Assembly: GCA_015066635.1 (NCBI GenBank)
Contig: SVOA01000003.1
Span: 62,001-126,000 of the forward strand
Direction: 5' to 3'
DNA length: 64,000 nucleotides
DNA from: Oscillospiraceae bacterium
GTDB lineage: Bacteria > Bacillota > Clostridia > Oscillospirales > Acutalibacteraceae
Made by a program: the position numbers and the translations under genes. Each line of letters opens with the position of its first letter. The first letter of the stretch is position 1. Below are positions 52,381-61,050 of the stretch, piece after piece. Under the pieces are notes generated by a model that was not told the origin of the DNA, did not search any database, and worked only from the letters and a program-made list of their open reading frames with translations.

Positions 52381-53685
52381 TTATACTCCCTTTATTTCTG
52401 CATAACAGTATTCGCTGTCACTGTCATAAATTTCCGCGTTTATTATTTCTCCGACAATTATATCATCCCCTGTCAACTTTACGGGCGTATAATTTGCCGT
52501 ATAGCCGAAGTAATAACCGTCCTTTTGTTTTGCCTCGGGCAGAACGGAAACGGTTTTACCTATCTGATTTTTTAAGAATTCAGTACGGATTTTCCGCGCA
52601 GTATCGTTAAGTCTTGACGCTCTTTCCTCTTTTACGGAATTCTCAACTTTGTCGGGAAAATCATAAGCTCTCGTACCTTTTCTCAGAGAATACGGGAAAA
52701 TATGTATTTTCTCAAACCTTACCGACTCAGCAAAGCTGAGGGTTTCGAGAAAATCTTTCTCGCTCTCTCCCGAAAATCCAACCATTATGTCGGTGGTCAG
52801 AGTACAGTCTTTAAATCTTGCTCTGAGTTTTTTGCAAAGCTCGTAGTATTCCTCTGCAGTGTAGTGTCTGTTCATCCTTTTAAGCGTGTTGTTGCAACCG
52901 CTTTGCAGTGAAATATGAAACTGAGGGCAAAGCTTGGGAAGCTGTGCGAGACCGTCAATTACTTCGTCGGTAATGTGGTCGGGTTCAAGAGAACCGAGAC
53001 GCACTCTTTTAATGCCCGGTATTTCGCACACGGTTTTTACGGCGTCGCAAAAACTGTCGCCCGTGTCTTTTCCGTAGGCAGAAAGGTTTATTCCGACAAG
53101 CACAACCTCGCAGTAACCGTTATCGGCAAGGGTCTGCGCTTCGCACTTTATAACACTTAAAGGCTTTGAACGGACTCTGCCCTTTGATGAAGGAATAATA
53201 CAGTATGAGCAGAATCTGTCGCATCCGTCCTCAATTTTAATAATTGCTCTTGTTCTGTCGCTGAAACTGTTTACGGGTTCTCCGCAGAATAATTCTCCCT
53301 TTAAATGCTCGCGGACATCAACTATTCTTTGCCTGTTTTCAAAATATTCCTTTAACCTTGCGGGTATATCGGAATTATTTCTGTTGCCCATAACTATATC
53401 GGCAGAATCAAGTCTGCGGGCGTCCTCGGGAAAAGCCTGCGGCATACAGCCTGTAAGCAATACAACGGAATTCCCGTTTTGCCTTTTAAGATGTCTGACA
53501 AGCTGTCTTGTCTTTCTGTCGCTCTCGGAGGTTACGGTACAGGAGTTTACCACAAAAGCGTCAGCCTCGCCGTCATCGTGAGTAACGGAGAAACCGTGTT
53601 TTATAAGATTCTCGGCAATCTGCTGTGTTTCGTACTGATTAACCTTACATCCGAGCGTATAAAGCTTTACTTTTTTTAATTCCAT
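52381..53685 (-). CDS. mtaB: tRNA t6A37 methylthiotransferase MtaB
   Basis: Radical-SAM enzyme that adds a methylthio group to N6-threonylcarbamoyladenosine 37 of ANN-decoding tRNAs. It has the N-terminal UPF0004 domain with Cys in LGCKVNQYETQ, VVNSCTVT and LLTGCMPQ (first 4Fe-4S cluster). The radical-SAM CxxxCxxC is in CDRFCSYCIIP. The C-terminal TRAM domain is also present. The start MELKKVKLYTLGCK is used. It begins one base after the GH27 stop codon and has no Shine-Dalgarno, implying re-initiation. It is followed closely by proB-proA-proC. Confidence 0.93.
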   Translation of the reverse strand: MELKKVKLYTLGCKVNQYETQQIAENLIKHGFSVTHDDGEADAFVVNSCTVTSESDRKTRQLVRHLKRQNGNSVVLLTGCMPQAFPEDARRLDSADIVMGNRNNSDIPARLKEYFENRQRIVDVREHLKGELFCGEPVNSFSDRTRAIIKIEDGCDRFCSYCIIPSSKGRVRSKPLSVIKCEAQTLADNGYCEVVLVGINLSAYGKDTGDSFCDAVKTVCEIPGIKRVRLGSLEPDHITDEVIDGLAQLPKLCPQFHISLQSGCNNTLKRMNRHYTAEEYYELCKKLRARFKDCTLTTDIMVGFSGESEKDFLETLSFAESVRFEKIHIFPYSLRKGTRAYDFPDKVENSVKEERASRLNDTARKIRTEFLKNQIGKTVSVLPEAKQKDGYYFGYTANYTPVKLTGDDIIVGEIINAEIYDSDSEYCYAEIKGV

Positions 53686-53686
53686 T

Positions 53687-55407
53687 TTATTTTGCTTTAA
53701 TTCTGAAAACTTCAACGCCGTGAGGCTTAACCTCGGCGCTTAATAAATTCTTTGCCGTAAAAGTATCCTTGCTCCACAAATCAAAGCATTCATATTCATC
53801 CGCGTCGGGCAGTCCCGTAAAGCCCTGATTGGCAAGCTCGGAAATACTTACCTGCACTTTTTTTACGCCCTTTGATTTATTAAAAAAGCATACGGCTATC
53901 TCATTATTTTCAAGAGGTTTAACAAGTATATCGGTAAAGAAGTTTGTTTTATAACGTCTGCACTGACTGCCTCTTTTGTCCTGATCGATGTCAATAAGGT
54001 CTTTATTTGTAAGTATCTGAAGGAATTTGTTGCTGTAATCGACACAGCCGTCCTTTGAAATAAAGGTTCTGACATCGTTACCTATAATAAGCGGAGCCGC
54101 CATCATACACCAGAGAGTAAAATGCGACTTATTCTCGTCAACCGTAAGTTGTCCGTTGCCGACCTCAAGCATATCGGGGTCGTTCCAGCCGCCCGGTCCC
54201 GCATATTCGTAAAGCTTGACATTATGCTCATAAATTGCGACAACCGAGGACCATATAGGTTTGATATCAAGGGTTGTCCTCCAGAGATTTCCCGCCTGAG
54301 CGCCCCATTTATACGGCTTGTTAAAGCCCCACTCGCATATCGAATAAACTATCGGTTTTTCCTCTGTTTTATGTTTTTTGGCATAGTTTTCCGTTGCACG
54401 TTTGAGTTCCTTGCCCATATTGATATACTGAAGCGCCGCACCGTCCATCTTTGAACCTACGGGATTTTTGATTTCAATGGTGTTATTTCCTTTTTCAAGG
54501 TCAATAAACAGCTGTACTCTGCCGAAGGCGCTGAACGCTCTTGTCGGCGGAACGGTAAACGGATATTCCTTTTCCCCGTTAACTGTCATTACGGCATATT
54601 TCTCGCCGCTGCTTTTTTTGCGGAAAACGACAGTAGCAATATATTCGCCCGACTTATCGACATTAACAAAGCTGAATTTAAGACTGCCGCCGTCCGAGTC
54701 AAGTCTGCCGACATAACTGCCCTTGCTGTCGCTGATGACCGCAGCCGTGCCGTCAAGTTCTCCGTTCTGAGCCTCAAGAATTATCTCCTGTTTTTTGTCC
54801 TTTGAGGAGATTATTATTTTGTCTATAACGGGAGCCTCGGAAGTAATCGGATGACTGTGGCAGAAATCGTATTTGAAATACTCAATGCCCCAATCGGCAA
54901 AGGTCTCTCGTCAATTCTTTCGTTACCGAGAGACGCGGGCAAATCCTCGCAGGTCAGCGTACCGTTTGAGGAATATATACCTGCCTTAAATCCTTTTGAA
55001 TTAAGCTTTTTAACAAGAGCTTTAATTCCGCTCGGAAATGCTGTCAGGTCGCCCTGAAGTCTGCCGTTCTCATCACGCAGGGAACTCTGCCAGCAGTCGT
55101 CAAGATTAACATAGCAGTATCCCGCGTCAAGCAAACCGCTCTTTTTCATAGCGTCCGCAACCTCAATGATAAGATTCTCATTGATATTGGGACCGAAAAG
55201 ATTCCAGCTTGACCATCCCATAGGCGGAGTCATAGCCGCATTATTACCGTACTTTTTTTCGGTCTTAATGTGTACCGTCGCTTTTGCGATGGCTTTTTTT
55301 ATATCGCACTCGGGACAGAAACTGTCCGTGCCTTTCTTTTTTGCAACAAACGCTGCAGCCGCAGTTCCCGCAACAATAACTCCTGCCGAAATGATTTTAC
55401 CAAGCAT
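53687..55407 (-). pseudogene. GH27 alpha-galactosidase, membrane-anchored, with inserted module; disrupted by a single-base frameshift
   Basis: The track shows two pieces (54823-55428 and 53687-54589) that are one gene. The N-terminus has AAGGAGAAATCAATG as start site, a membrane helix (KIISAGVIVAGTAAAAFVAKK) and then GH27 motifs TPPMGWSSWNLF, YCYVNLDDCWQ and GIYSSNGTLTCEDLPASLGNERID. There the frame is lost. One base added near 54908 restores ETFADWGIEYFKYDFCHSHP, which includes the catalytic nucleophile Asp. The restored frame runs open with no stop to the end at 53687. An inserted beta-rich module of about 100 residues (EAPVIDKIIISSKDKKQEII onward) follows the nucleophile strand. The barrel then resumes at PIVYSICEWGFNKPYKWG and GPGGWNDPDML. 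A sequencing error is as likely as true decay. Intact, it would hydrolyse terminal alpha-galactosides outside the cell. Confidence 0.85.
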
Positions 55408-55426
55408 TGATTTCTCCTTATATAAC

Positions 55427-55462
55427 AAAAGAGGATAAGCAAAGGAAACTTTACCTACCCTC
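55427..55462 (-). terminator. terminator of the ispH-rpsA gene
   Basis: Minus-strand GAGGGTAGGTAAAG pairs with CTTTGCTTATCCTC (14 pairs, three wobbles) around TTTC, followed by TTTTG. It lies inside the 71-base gap before the GH27 gene, leaving almost no room for a separate promoter of that gene. Confidence 0.75.
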
Positions 55463-55478
55463 CCGTTTTTAGTATGTA

Positions 55479-57731
55479 TTATTCCTCAGTTGCTTCTGCA
55501 ACGGCTTCTTCAACAGCCTCGGCTGTTTCCTCAGCGGCGTCTGCAACAGCTTCTGCAGCTTCCTCGACTGCTTCCGCAGGAGCTTCGGCAACTTCTTCTG
55601 CAGCTTCTTCAACTGCTTCGGCAGGAGCTTCGGCAACTTCTTCTGCTGCTTCCTCAACTGCTTCGGCGGGTGCTTCGGCAGCAGCCTCTGCTACCGACTC
55701 AACGCTTTCTGCCTCTGCGCCGTCAGCAACAACTTCCTGCTCGGTGGGCTCGGCAATTTCCTCAACTGCCGGAGGCTCAAGAAGCGCCTTAATGGAAAGG
55801 CTTACACGTTTCTTGTCAAAGTCCTCCTCAAGAATCTTGACGGTAACTTCCTGACCTTCTTTAAGTACATCCTTGGGGTCGTTGATGTGCTTATAGTCTA
55901 TTTCGGAAATATGAATAAGTCCGTCAATTCCGGGAATTATGTTTGCAAATGCGCCGAAGGTTGTAAGTCCGACAATCTTAACCTTAACTTCGGAGCCAAC
56001 GGGATAATCTCTTTTAAGGATTTCCCACGGGTTGTCCTCAACCTTTTTGAAGCCGAGTGAAATTTTCTTGTCTTCTTTATTGAGATTCTTAATATAAACC
56101 TCAACTGTGTCGCCTACATTGACAACCTCTGACGGATGCTTGATTCTGGTCCATGAAAGCTCGGATATATGAATCATACCGTCAACGCCGCCGATATCGA
56201 CAAATGCGCCGTACTTGGTAAGCGAACGTACTGTACCTGTATATTTCTGTCCTTCCTCTGCCTGAGCCCAGAACTGCTCAGCCTGCTCCTTGCGGAGATC
56301 TCTGTTGGCTGCCTTAATCGAGCCGACAACTCTTCTTCTCTTTTTGTCAACCTCGATAATCTTGAACTTAACGGTCTGTCCGACCATATCCTCAAGAGGC
56401 TCATTTCTGTTGAATCTTGAAAGAGATGCGGGAACAAATACGCGGATACCGTTGTACTGAACAAAAAGTCCCTTTGAATCGCCGACAACGGCAGTAACTT
56501 TACCCTCAACGGGCTCCTCTGTATTCTCGGCAAGGTCCTCCCATGATTTTGCGGCATCATAGCGCTTCTTGGAAAGCATAACCGTGCCTTCCGCGTCATT
56601 GGTCTTCATAATGATAAGATCAAGCTTATCGCCGACCTTGACTTCCTTAGTCATGTCAACTGAAGGATCATTGCTGTACTCGTCTGCGGGAATATAACCG
56701 GCGTGCTTTCTGCCGACTATCTCAACCTGAATCTCACCGGGAGTAACTGCGACAACTTCGCCCGTAACTCTCTGGTCAGAACTTTCGTCAATATATTCTT
56801 CAAGCATATCAGCAAAAGATTTATTCTCCGACACGGCTGACTCCTCCTTTACTGCATTTGCGTTTTCCTGAGTTTGTTCTAATTTTTCCGACATGGTTTT
56901 TATTACCTCCTTAATTATACCGTCGGGTGTCGATGCCCCGGCAGTAACACCGACTGAAGTAAAAACTGATAAATCAATTTCCGATAATTCTTCAGCGGTT
57001 TCGATCAGAAAGGTAGGACAGTTGGATTCACACACTGCTTTGAGCTTAGCCGTATTAGAACTTTGACGGCCGCCTATGATAATCATAGCATCGTTTTTAA
57101 GCGAAAGCTGAGTGGCTTCCTTTTGCCTTTCTTCTGTCGCACTGCATATTGTATCAAAAATAATCGCGTTTGTATAGATGTTTTTTATTATTTTTACGCA
57201 TTTTTCAAAACTTTTTATCGAAAAAGTAGTCTGTGCAACGAGAATTAGATGTTTTTTATCTAAATCGGGATGGTTTTCAATGATTTCATTGAGTTCGTCC
57301 TCGTTATTAAAGACGTAACTCTCGCCCTTGCAGTAACTTCTGATGCCTATAACCTCAGGGTGATTTTTGTCCCCCGCTATCAAGGTTACGCTATCGGGGT
57401 CGGAATTTTCGCCGACAGTTTTATGAATTTTCTGAACAAAGGGACAAGTAGCGTTACAAAAATCGGGAGAAATCTCTTTTACCTTTTCGAGAATTTCCTT
57501 TGTAACACCGTGAGTTCTGACGACTATGACGTCATTTTCGGAGCATTCCTCGGGACTTTCGATTATCCTGACTCCCCTGCTTTTAAAGTCCTCAATGACT
57601 TGCGGATTATGGATAATCGGTCCGAGAGTGCAAACCTTTTTACCCTCGTTTGTTAAACTGTCAAGAAGCTTTACCGCACGGTCAACGCCGAAGCAGAAGC
57701 CTGCCGTTTTTGCAAGTTCTATTCGTTGCAA
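55479..57731 (-). CDS. ispH: fused IspH (HMBPP reductase) and ribosomal protein S1
   Basis: A 750-residue bifunctional protein known from Clostridia. Residues 1-285 are IspH, last enzyme of the MEP isoprenoid pathway, with cluster Cys at 13 (GFCFGV), 95 (NATCPFV) and 195 (DTICSATEERQ). After a linker, four S1 RNA-binding domains follow at about 322-392, 405-475, 492-562 and 577-648, for example YGAFVDIGGVDGMIHISELSW. The tail (about 660-750) is a Glu/Ala/Val repeat with a 15-residue unit. A TTG start 7 bases after GGAGG is preferred to the ATG at 57746, which overlaps that site. It overlaps the plsC end, making it last in cmk-plsC-ispH/S1. Confidence 0.94.
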   Translation of the reverse strand: MQRIELAKTAGFCFGVDRAVKLLDSLTNEGKKVCTLGPIIHNPQVIEDFKSRGVRIIESPEECSENDVIVVRTHGVTKEILEKVKEISPDFCNATCPFVQKIHKTVGENSDPDSVTLIAGDKNHPEVIGIRSYCKGESYVFNNEDELNEIIENHPDLDKKHLILVAQTTFSIKSFEKCVKIIKNIYTNAIIFDTICSATEERQKEATQLSLKNDAMIIIGGRQSSNTAKLKAVCESNCPTFLIETAEELSEIDLSVFTSVGVTAGASTPDGIIKEVIKTMSEKLEQTQENANAVKEESAVSENKSFADMLEEYIDESSDQRVTGEVVAVTPGEIQVEIVGRKHAGYIPADEYSNDPSVDMTKEVKVGDKLDLIIMKTNDAEGTVMLSKKRYDAAKSWEDLAENTEEPVEGKVTAVVGDSKGLFVQYNGIRVFVPASLSRFNRNEPLEDMVGQTVKFKIIEVDKKRRRVVGSIKAANRDLRKEQAEQFWAQAEEGQKYTGTVRSLTKYGAFVDIGGVDGMIHISELSWTRIKHPSEVVNVGDTVEVYIKNLNKEDKKISLGFKKVEDNPWEILKRDYPVGSEVKVKIVGLTTFGAFANIIPGIDGLIHISEIDYKHINDPKDVLKEGQEVTVKILEEDFDKKRVSLSIKALLEPPAVEEIAEPTEQEVVADGAEAESVESVAEAAAEAPAEAVEEAAEEVAEAPAEAVEEAAEEVAEAPAEAVEEAAEAVADAAEETAEAVEEAVAEATEE
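55558..55680. repeat. 45-bp tandem repeat in the S1 tail coding region
   Basis: Two and two-thirds copies of a 45-base unit at 55558-55602, 55603-55647 and 55648-55680. They encode EAPAEAVEEAAEEVA-type repeats and differ mostly at third codon positions. It is coding DNA, not a CRISPR. Confidence 0.85.
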
Positions 57732-58360
57732 TGTCCTTCCTCCCAAAGCTCGGTAATTGCCTGCATTACCTTTGCAGACGCGTTTCGCAATTCTCTCGGA
57801 GAGTGCGCCTTTGTAAACTCAAATTCCCCGTTTTTGATAACCTTGCCGAAACGGACGGTCAGCTTTGTACCTATCTTAAATTCCTCGTCCGTATAAATCG
57901 AAACAGGCAGTAAATCTGCGTTTGTTTCGCGAAGTATCCACGCAACGCCCGACTTTCCTCTCGGAGCGGGCTTATATGTATGCTGACGCGTGCCCTCGGG
58001 GAATATACCGAAAGCGCCGCCCTGCTCAACAATTTTGCAGGAATAATTAACCGCGTCCATATCTCCGACGCCGCGTTCAATAGGAAATGAATTGAGCTTA
58101 ACAAGGATCTTAGCCGCAATTTTATTTTTATAAAGCTCTTTTTTTGCCATATAGTGAACGACTCTCGGGCAGGAATTAGATATAATGAAAGGGTCGAGAG
58201 CGTGCTGATGGTTACACGCAATAATCAGCGGACCGTCCTCGGGGATATTCTCCGTGCCGACATATGTAATTTTATACATATGCTTAAACACAAAGCTGAC
58301 AAGCCCTCTGATTTTATCATATGTACCCGACTGCGTTACTTTACTGTAATCAAAATACAC
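57719..58360 (-). CDS. plsC: 1-acyl-sn-glycerol-3-phosphate acyltransferase
   Basis: Transfers a fatty acyl chain to lysophosphatidic acid at the inner membrane face, making phosphatidic acid. The 213-residue protein has the catalytic HX4D in CNHQHALDPF (about 51-60), the substrate-binding FGIFPEGTRQ (about 118-127) and a VPPIP-like third block. GTG is the start, with GGAGAAAATGTAA in front, directly after the cmk stop. The cmk-plsC-ispH/S1 order is common in Clostridia. Confidence 0.9.
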   Translation of the reverse strand: MYFDYSKVTQSGTYDKIRGLVSFVFKHMYKITYVGTENIPEDGPLIIACNHQHALDPFIISNSCPRVVHYMAKKELYKNKIAAKILVKLNSFPIERGVGDMDAVNYSCKIVEQGGAFGIFPEGTRQHTYKPAPRGKSGVAWILRETNADLLPVSIYTDEEFKIGTKLTVRFGKVIKNGEFEFTKAHSPRELRNASAKVMQAITELWEEGHCNE

Positions 58361-59038
58361 TTACATTTTCTCCTTAATCAGATTTACTACCGTTGAAATA
58401 GACTCCTCAAGCTTCATTTCGCTTGTATCGACAATAATGCTGTCCTCGGCAGGCTTGAGAGGCGCAATTTCTCTGTGGGAATCGTTATAGTCGCGTTCTT
58501 TAAGCTCTTTAAGAACTTTTTTATAGCTGTCCTTCGAGCCTTTCTGCTGAAGCTCAAGGAATCTTCTCTGCGCTCTGACCTCTGCCGAAGCAGTCAGAAA
58601 AATTTTTACCTGCGCATCGGGCAGAACAACCGTGGCAATATCCCTGCCGTCCATTATACAGCTGTTATTTTTTGCAATATCTCTCTGAGTGTCAAAGAGG
58701 AAATCTCTGACGCACTGAATTGCCGAGACGTTTGACGCCGCCATTGACGCGTCGGGAGTTCTTATCTCGTCGGAAACGTCCTCGCCGTTTAAGAAAACGT
58801 GCTGAACTCCGTCCTTGTGCTTCAGCTCAACGAGAGTGTCTTTAAGCATTTTTTTAACTGCTTTGGCGTCCTTTGAGTCAATTTTATTTCTCAGCGCATT
58901 TACGCCGACAGCCCTGTATAAAGCTCCTGTATCGACATAGATAAGACCGAGTTCCTTAGCCGCAGCCTTAGCAACGGTGCTTTTACCCGCACCGCCGGGT
59001 CCGTCAATCGCTACGTTTAAAACCTTCTTTTTAGCCAT
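58361..59038 (-). CDS. cmk: cytidylate kinase
   Basis: Phosphorylates CMP and dCMP. The 225-residue protein begins MAKKKVLNVAIDGPGGAGKSTVAKAAAKEL (P-loop at about 12-19), with YVDTGALYRAVG, IMDGRDIATVVLPDA and a C-terminal RDYNDSHREIAPLKPAEDSIIVDTS block, all Cmk hallmarks. The ATG after AGGAGGATTACT is used instead of the upstream track start. The start overlaps the end of the methyltransferase gene by 8 bases. Confidence 0.95.
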   Translation of the reverse strand: MAKKKVLNVAIDGPGGAGKSTVAKAAAKELGLIYVDTGALYRAVGVNALRNKIDSKDAKAVKKMLKDTLVELKHKDGVQHVFLNGEDVSDEIRTPDASMAASNVSAIQCVRDFLFDTQRDIAKNNSCIMDGRDIATVVLPDAQVKIFLTASAEVRAQRRFLELQQKGSKDSYKKVLKELKERDYNDSHREIAPLKPAEDSIIVDTSEMKLEESISTVVNLIKEKM

Positions 59039-59822
59039 AGTAATCCTCCTGTTTCTTTTCATAGCAGAATACGGTAATCTGATGCTTTAATCTGAAATTA
59101 CCGTCGGTTTTTTTTCGGAGCATTTCAAGATGCTCTTCCGAAAAGGCGTCTACCTCTTTTTTACTTAATGACGGCTCTATTCCCCTGCACGCAATCATAC
59201 GCCCGTTCCAGCTTTCGCGTGTAAAAGGAATAAAACAGTCGAATTCAATATATCTTTTATCCGTAAAGTAATCTTCAGAAACGGAAATATCGTTTTCTTC
59301 AAGCCGTTTTCCGAAGCAGTCCCAGTCGGGATTGTATTTTTTTACAAGTTCAAGGGAATTCTTAATAATACCGTCCTCCTCGGGAAGCCACTGCATATAT
59401 GCAATTATCAGCTTACCGCGGGGCTTTAAAACTCTGTAAATCTCGGGAACTGTTTTCTCCTTGTCAAAATATCTCCAGCACTGAACAGCGCTGACACAGT
59501 CAAAGCTGCTGTCATCAAACGGCAGTTTCTCGGCTGAAGAAACACAATAGGAAATATTCATCCCCTTTGAAAGTTCACGGGCCTTAATAATCTGGTTTTC
59601 TGAAATATCGGCGCCGTAAAGTTCTCCGCCGTATTTGTACATAAATCGGGGAATTACGCCCGTTCCCGTGCCTGTATCAAGGCATTTTGTCCCTTTTTCG
59701 GCAAAGCCGAGAGAGCGTAATAATTCATACATTTCCTCAGGATAAATATCGCGGAATTTTGCATAATCGTCCGACGATTTTCCCCAGTTAAATTCTTTGC
59801 CGTTGTCTATAAGTGTTTTCAT
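59031..59822 (-). CDS. class I SAM-dependent methyltransferase (UbiE/Methyltransf_11-like)
   Basis: A 263-residue small-molecule-type methyltransferase. The SAM motif I is CLDTGTGTGVIPRFMYKYG (about 47-65). Motif II is LYGADISENQI, motif III is EKLPFDDSSFDCVSAVQCWRYFDKEK, and LKPRGKLIIAYMQW is motif IV. The N-terminal GKEFNWGKSSDDYAKFRDIYPEEMYELL resembles enzymes acting on sterol- or quinone-like substrates, but the substrate is unknown. The ATG lies one base after the stop of the flavoprotein gene, so its translation is probably coupled. This gene is inserted into the usual flavoprotein-cmk-plsC order. Confidence 0.8.
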   Translation of the reverse strand: MKTLIDNGKEFNWGKSSDDYAKFRDIYPEEMYELLRSLGFAEKGTKCLDTGTGTGVIPRFMYKYGGELYGADISENQIIKARELSKGMNISYCVSSAEKLPFDDSSFDCVSAVQCWRYFDKEKTVPEIYRVLKPRGKLIIAYMQWLPEEDGIIKNSLELVKKYNPDWDCFGKRLEENDISVSEDYFTDKRYIEFDCFIPFTRESWNGRMIACRGIEPSLSKKEVDAFSEEHLEMLRKKTDGNFRLKHQITVFCYEKKQEDYYG

Positions 59823-59823
59823 A

Positions 59824-61050
59824 TCAGTTGTTTCCTGCAACATAGCCCGTCGAAAACGCTATTTGCAGATTATATCCTCCGGTATAGGCGTCAACGTCAA
59901 TGACTTCGCCTGCAAAATACAGTCCCCTGCAAAGCTTGGACTCCATTGTCTTTGGGTTGATTTCCTTACAGTTTACGCCGCCGCAGGTAATGACCGCCTC
60001 CTCAATGGGACGAAAGTCAAGCACGGTCAGTTTCATATTCTTTACGGTGTAAACAAGTCTTTGGCGTTCCTCTCTCGTAAGCTGATTGCATTTGACCGAG
60101 GGCTTTACGCCCGACAGCTTGATAACGGGATTTATTATCGCCCTGGGAAGCAGAAGTCCGAGCGAATTTGACAGAGCCTTATTGCTGTTTTCAAGCAAAT
60201 CGCGCTGAAGTCTTGCGTCAAGCTTGTCCGTATCAAGCGCAGGTTTAAGGTCAATATATATCTCATATCTGCCCTTTTCCATAGCGTCCATATGAGCGCT
60301 TGCGGACAGTATCATCGGTCCCGAAACGCCGAAATGTGTAAAGAGCATTTCGCCGAAGTCATCATAAATCTGTTTACCGTTTTTTGTGTCAATAACTCTA
60401 ATCGCGACATTTCTGAGCGACAGTCCCATAGCCTCGCTGCAGAAGCCCTCACGGCAGACAAGAGCCACAAGAGAAGGTCTCGGCGCAATTATGCTGTGCC
60501 CCGCCTGAACCGCAAAATCGTATCCGTCTCCCGTTGAGCCCGTTTTTGAGTACGATTTTCCGCCCGTAGCGACAATTACCCTGTCCGCAAAGAATTCTGC
60601 GCCCTCTTTGGTTTTGACTCCGAGCACTCTGCCGTCCTTTATTATAAGACTTTTAACAACGGCGTTTATAAATTTAACACCGTTTTGCTTTATAAATCTG
60701 TCAAGTGCTTTAACTATATCCGAAGCCTTATCGCTCTGCGGAAACACTCTGTTTCCCCTCTCAACCTTCAGAGGCACACCGAGACCTTCAAAAAGATTAA
60801 CGGTATCCGCGGTTGAGAATTCACTGAAAGCGCTGTACAGAAACCTTCCGTTATGGGAAATATTGCGAATAAGCTCGTCGGTATCGGGCTGATTATTGGT
60901 AACGTTGCATCTGCCTTTACCCGTAATCATTACCTTGCGTCCGACTCTGTCGTTTTTGTCAATGAGCAAGACTTCATTACCGTTTTTTGCACAGAAGCCC
61001 GCTGCTATACAGCCTGCTGCACCCGCGCCGACAACTATGACCTTACTCAT
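59824..61050 (-). CDS. HI0933/YhiN-family FAD-dependent oxidoreductase
   Basis: A 408-residue flavoprotein. N-terminal dinucleotide fold VIVVGAGAAGCIAAGFCA, then the family-specific DKNDRVGRKVMITGKGRCNVTNN (about 31-53). It ends with GGVNCKEINPKTMESKLCRGLYFAGEVIDVDAYTGGYNLQIAFSTGYVAG, which binds FAD. These proteins are often labelled aminoacetone oxidase or BaiN-like; the true reaction is uncertain. Its start overlaps the rpiR stop by 8 bases. GAGGAATTAACCG is the ribosome site. Confidence 0.87.
   Translation of the reverse strand: MSKVIVVGAGAAGCIAAGFCAKNGNEVLLIDKNDRVGRKVMITGKGRCNVTNNQPDTDELIRNISHNGRFLYSAFSEFSTADTVNLFEGLGVPLKVERGNRVFPQSDKASDIVKALDRFIKQNGVKFINAVVKSLIIKDGRVLGVKTKEGAEFFADRVIVATGGKSYSKTGSTGDGYDFAVQAGHSIIAPRPSLVALVCREGFCSEAMGLSLRNVAIRVIDTKNGKQIYDDFGEMLFTHFGVSGPMILSASAHMDAMEKGRYEIYIDLKPALDTDKLDARLQRDLLENSNKALSNSLGLLLPRAIINPVIKLSGVKPSVKCNQLTREERQRLVYTVKNMKLTVLDFRPIEEAVITCGGVNCKEINPKTMESKLCRGLYFAGEVIDVDAYTGGYNLQIAFSTGYVAGNN

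Noticed and set aside
54890-54920. Programmed ribosomal frameshift in the GH27 gene
   Set aside because: No slippery heptamer, stimulatory stem or internal Shine-Dalgarno is evident at the shift point.
53687-55428. Two separate genes as shown by the ORF track (201 and 300 residues, plus a 62-residue ORF)
   Set aside because: The two halves carry complementary GH27 motifs and join without any stop after a one-base correction. The 62-residue ORF is another frame of the same gene.
55558-55680. Tandem repeats considered as a CRISPR array
   Set aside because: Units are contiguous with no spacers and stay in frame in a coding tail.
55474-55854. 126-residue Ser/Ala-rich plus-strand ORF
   Set aside because: It is the antisense of the Glu/Ala repeat tail of the S1 fusion; no ribosome site and the repeat gives stop-free frames.
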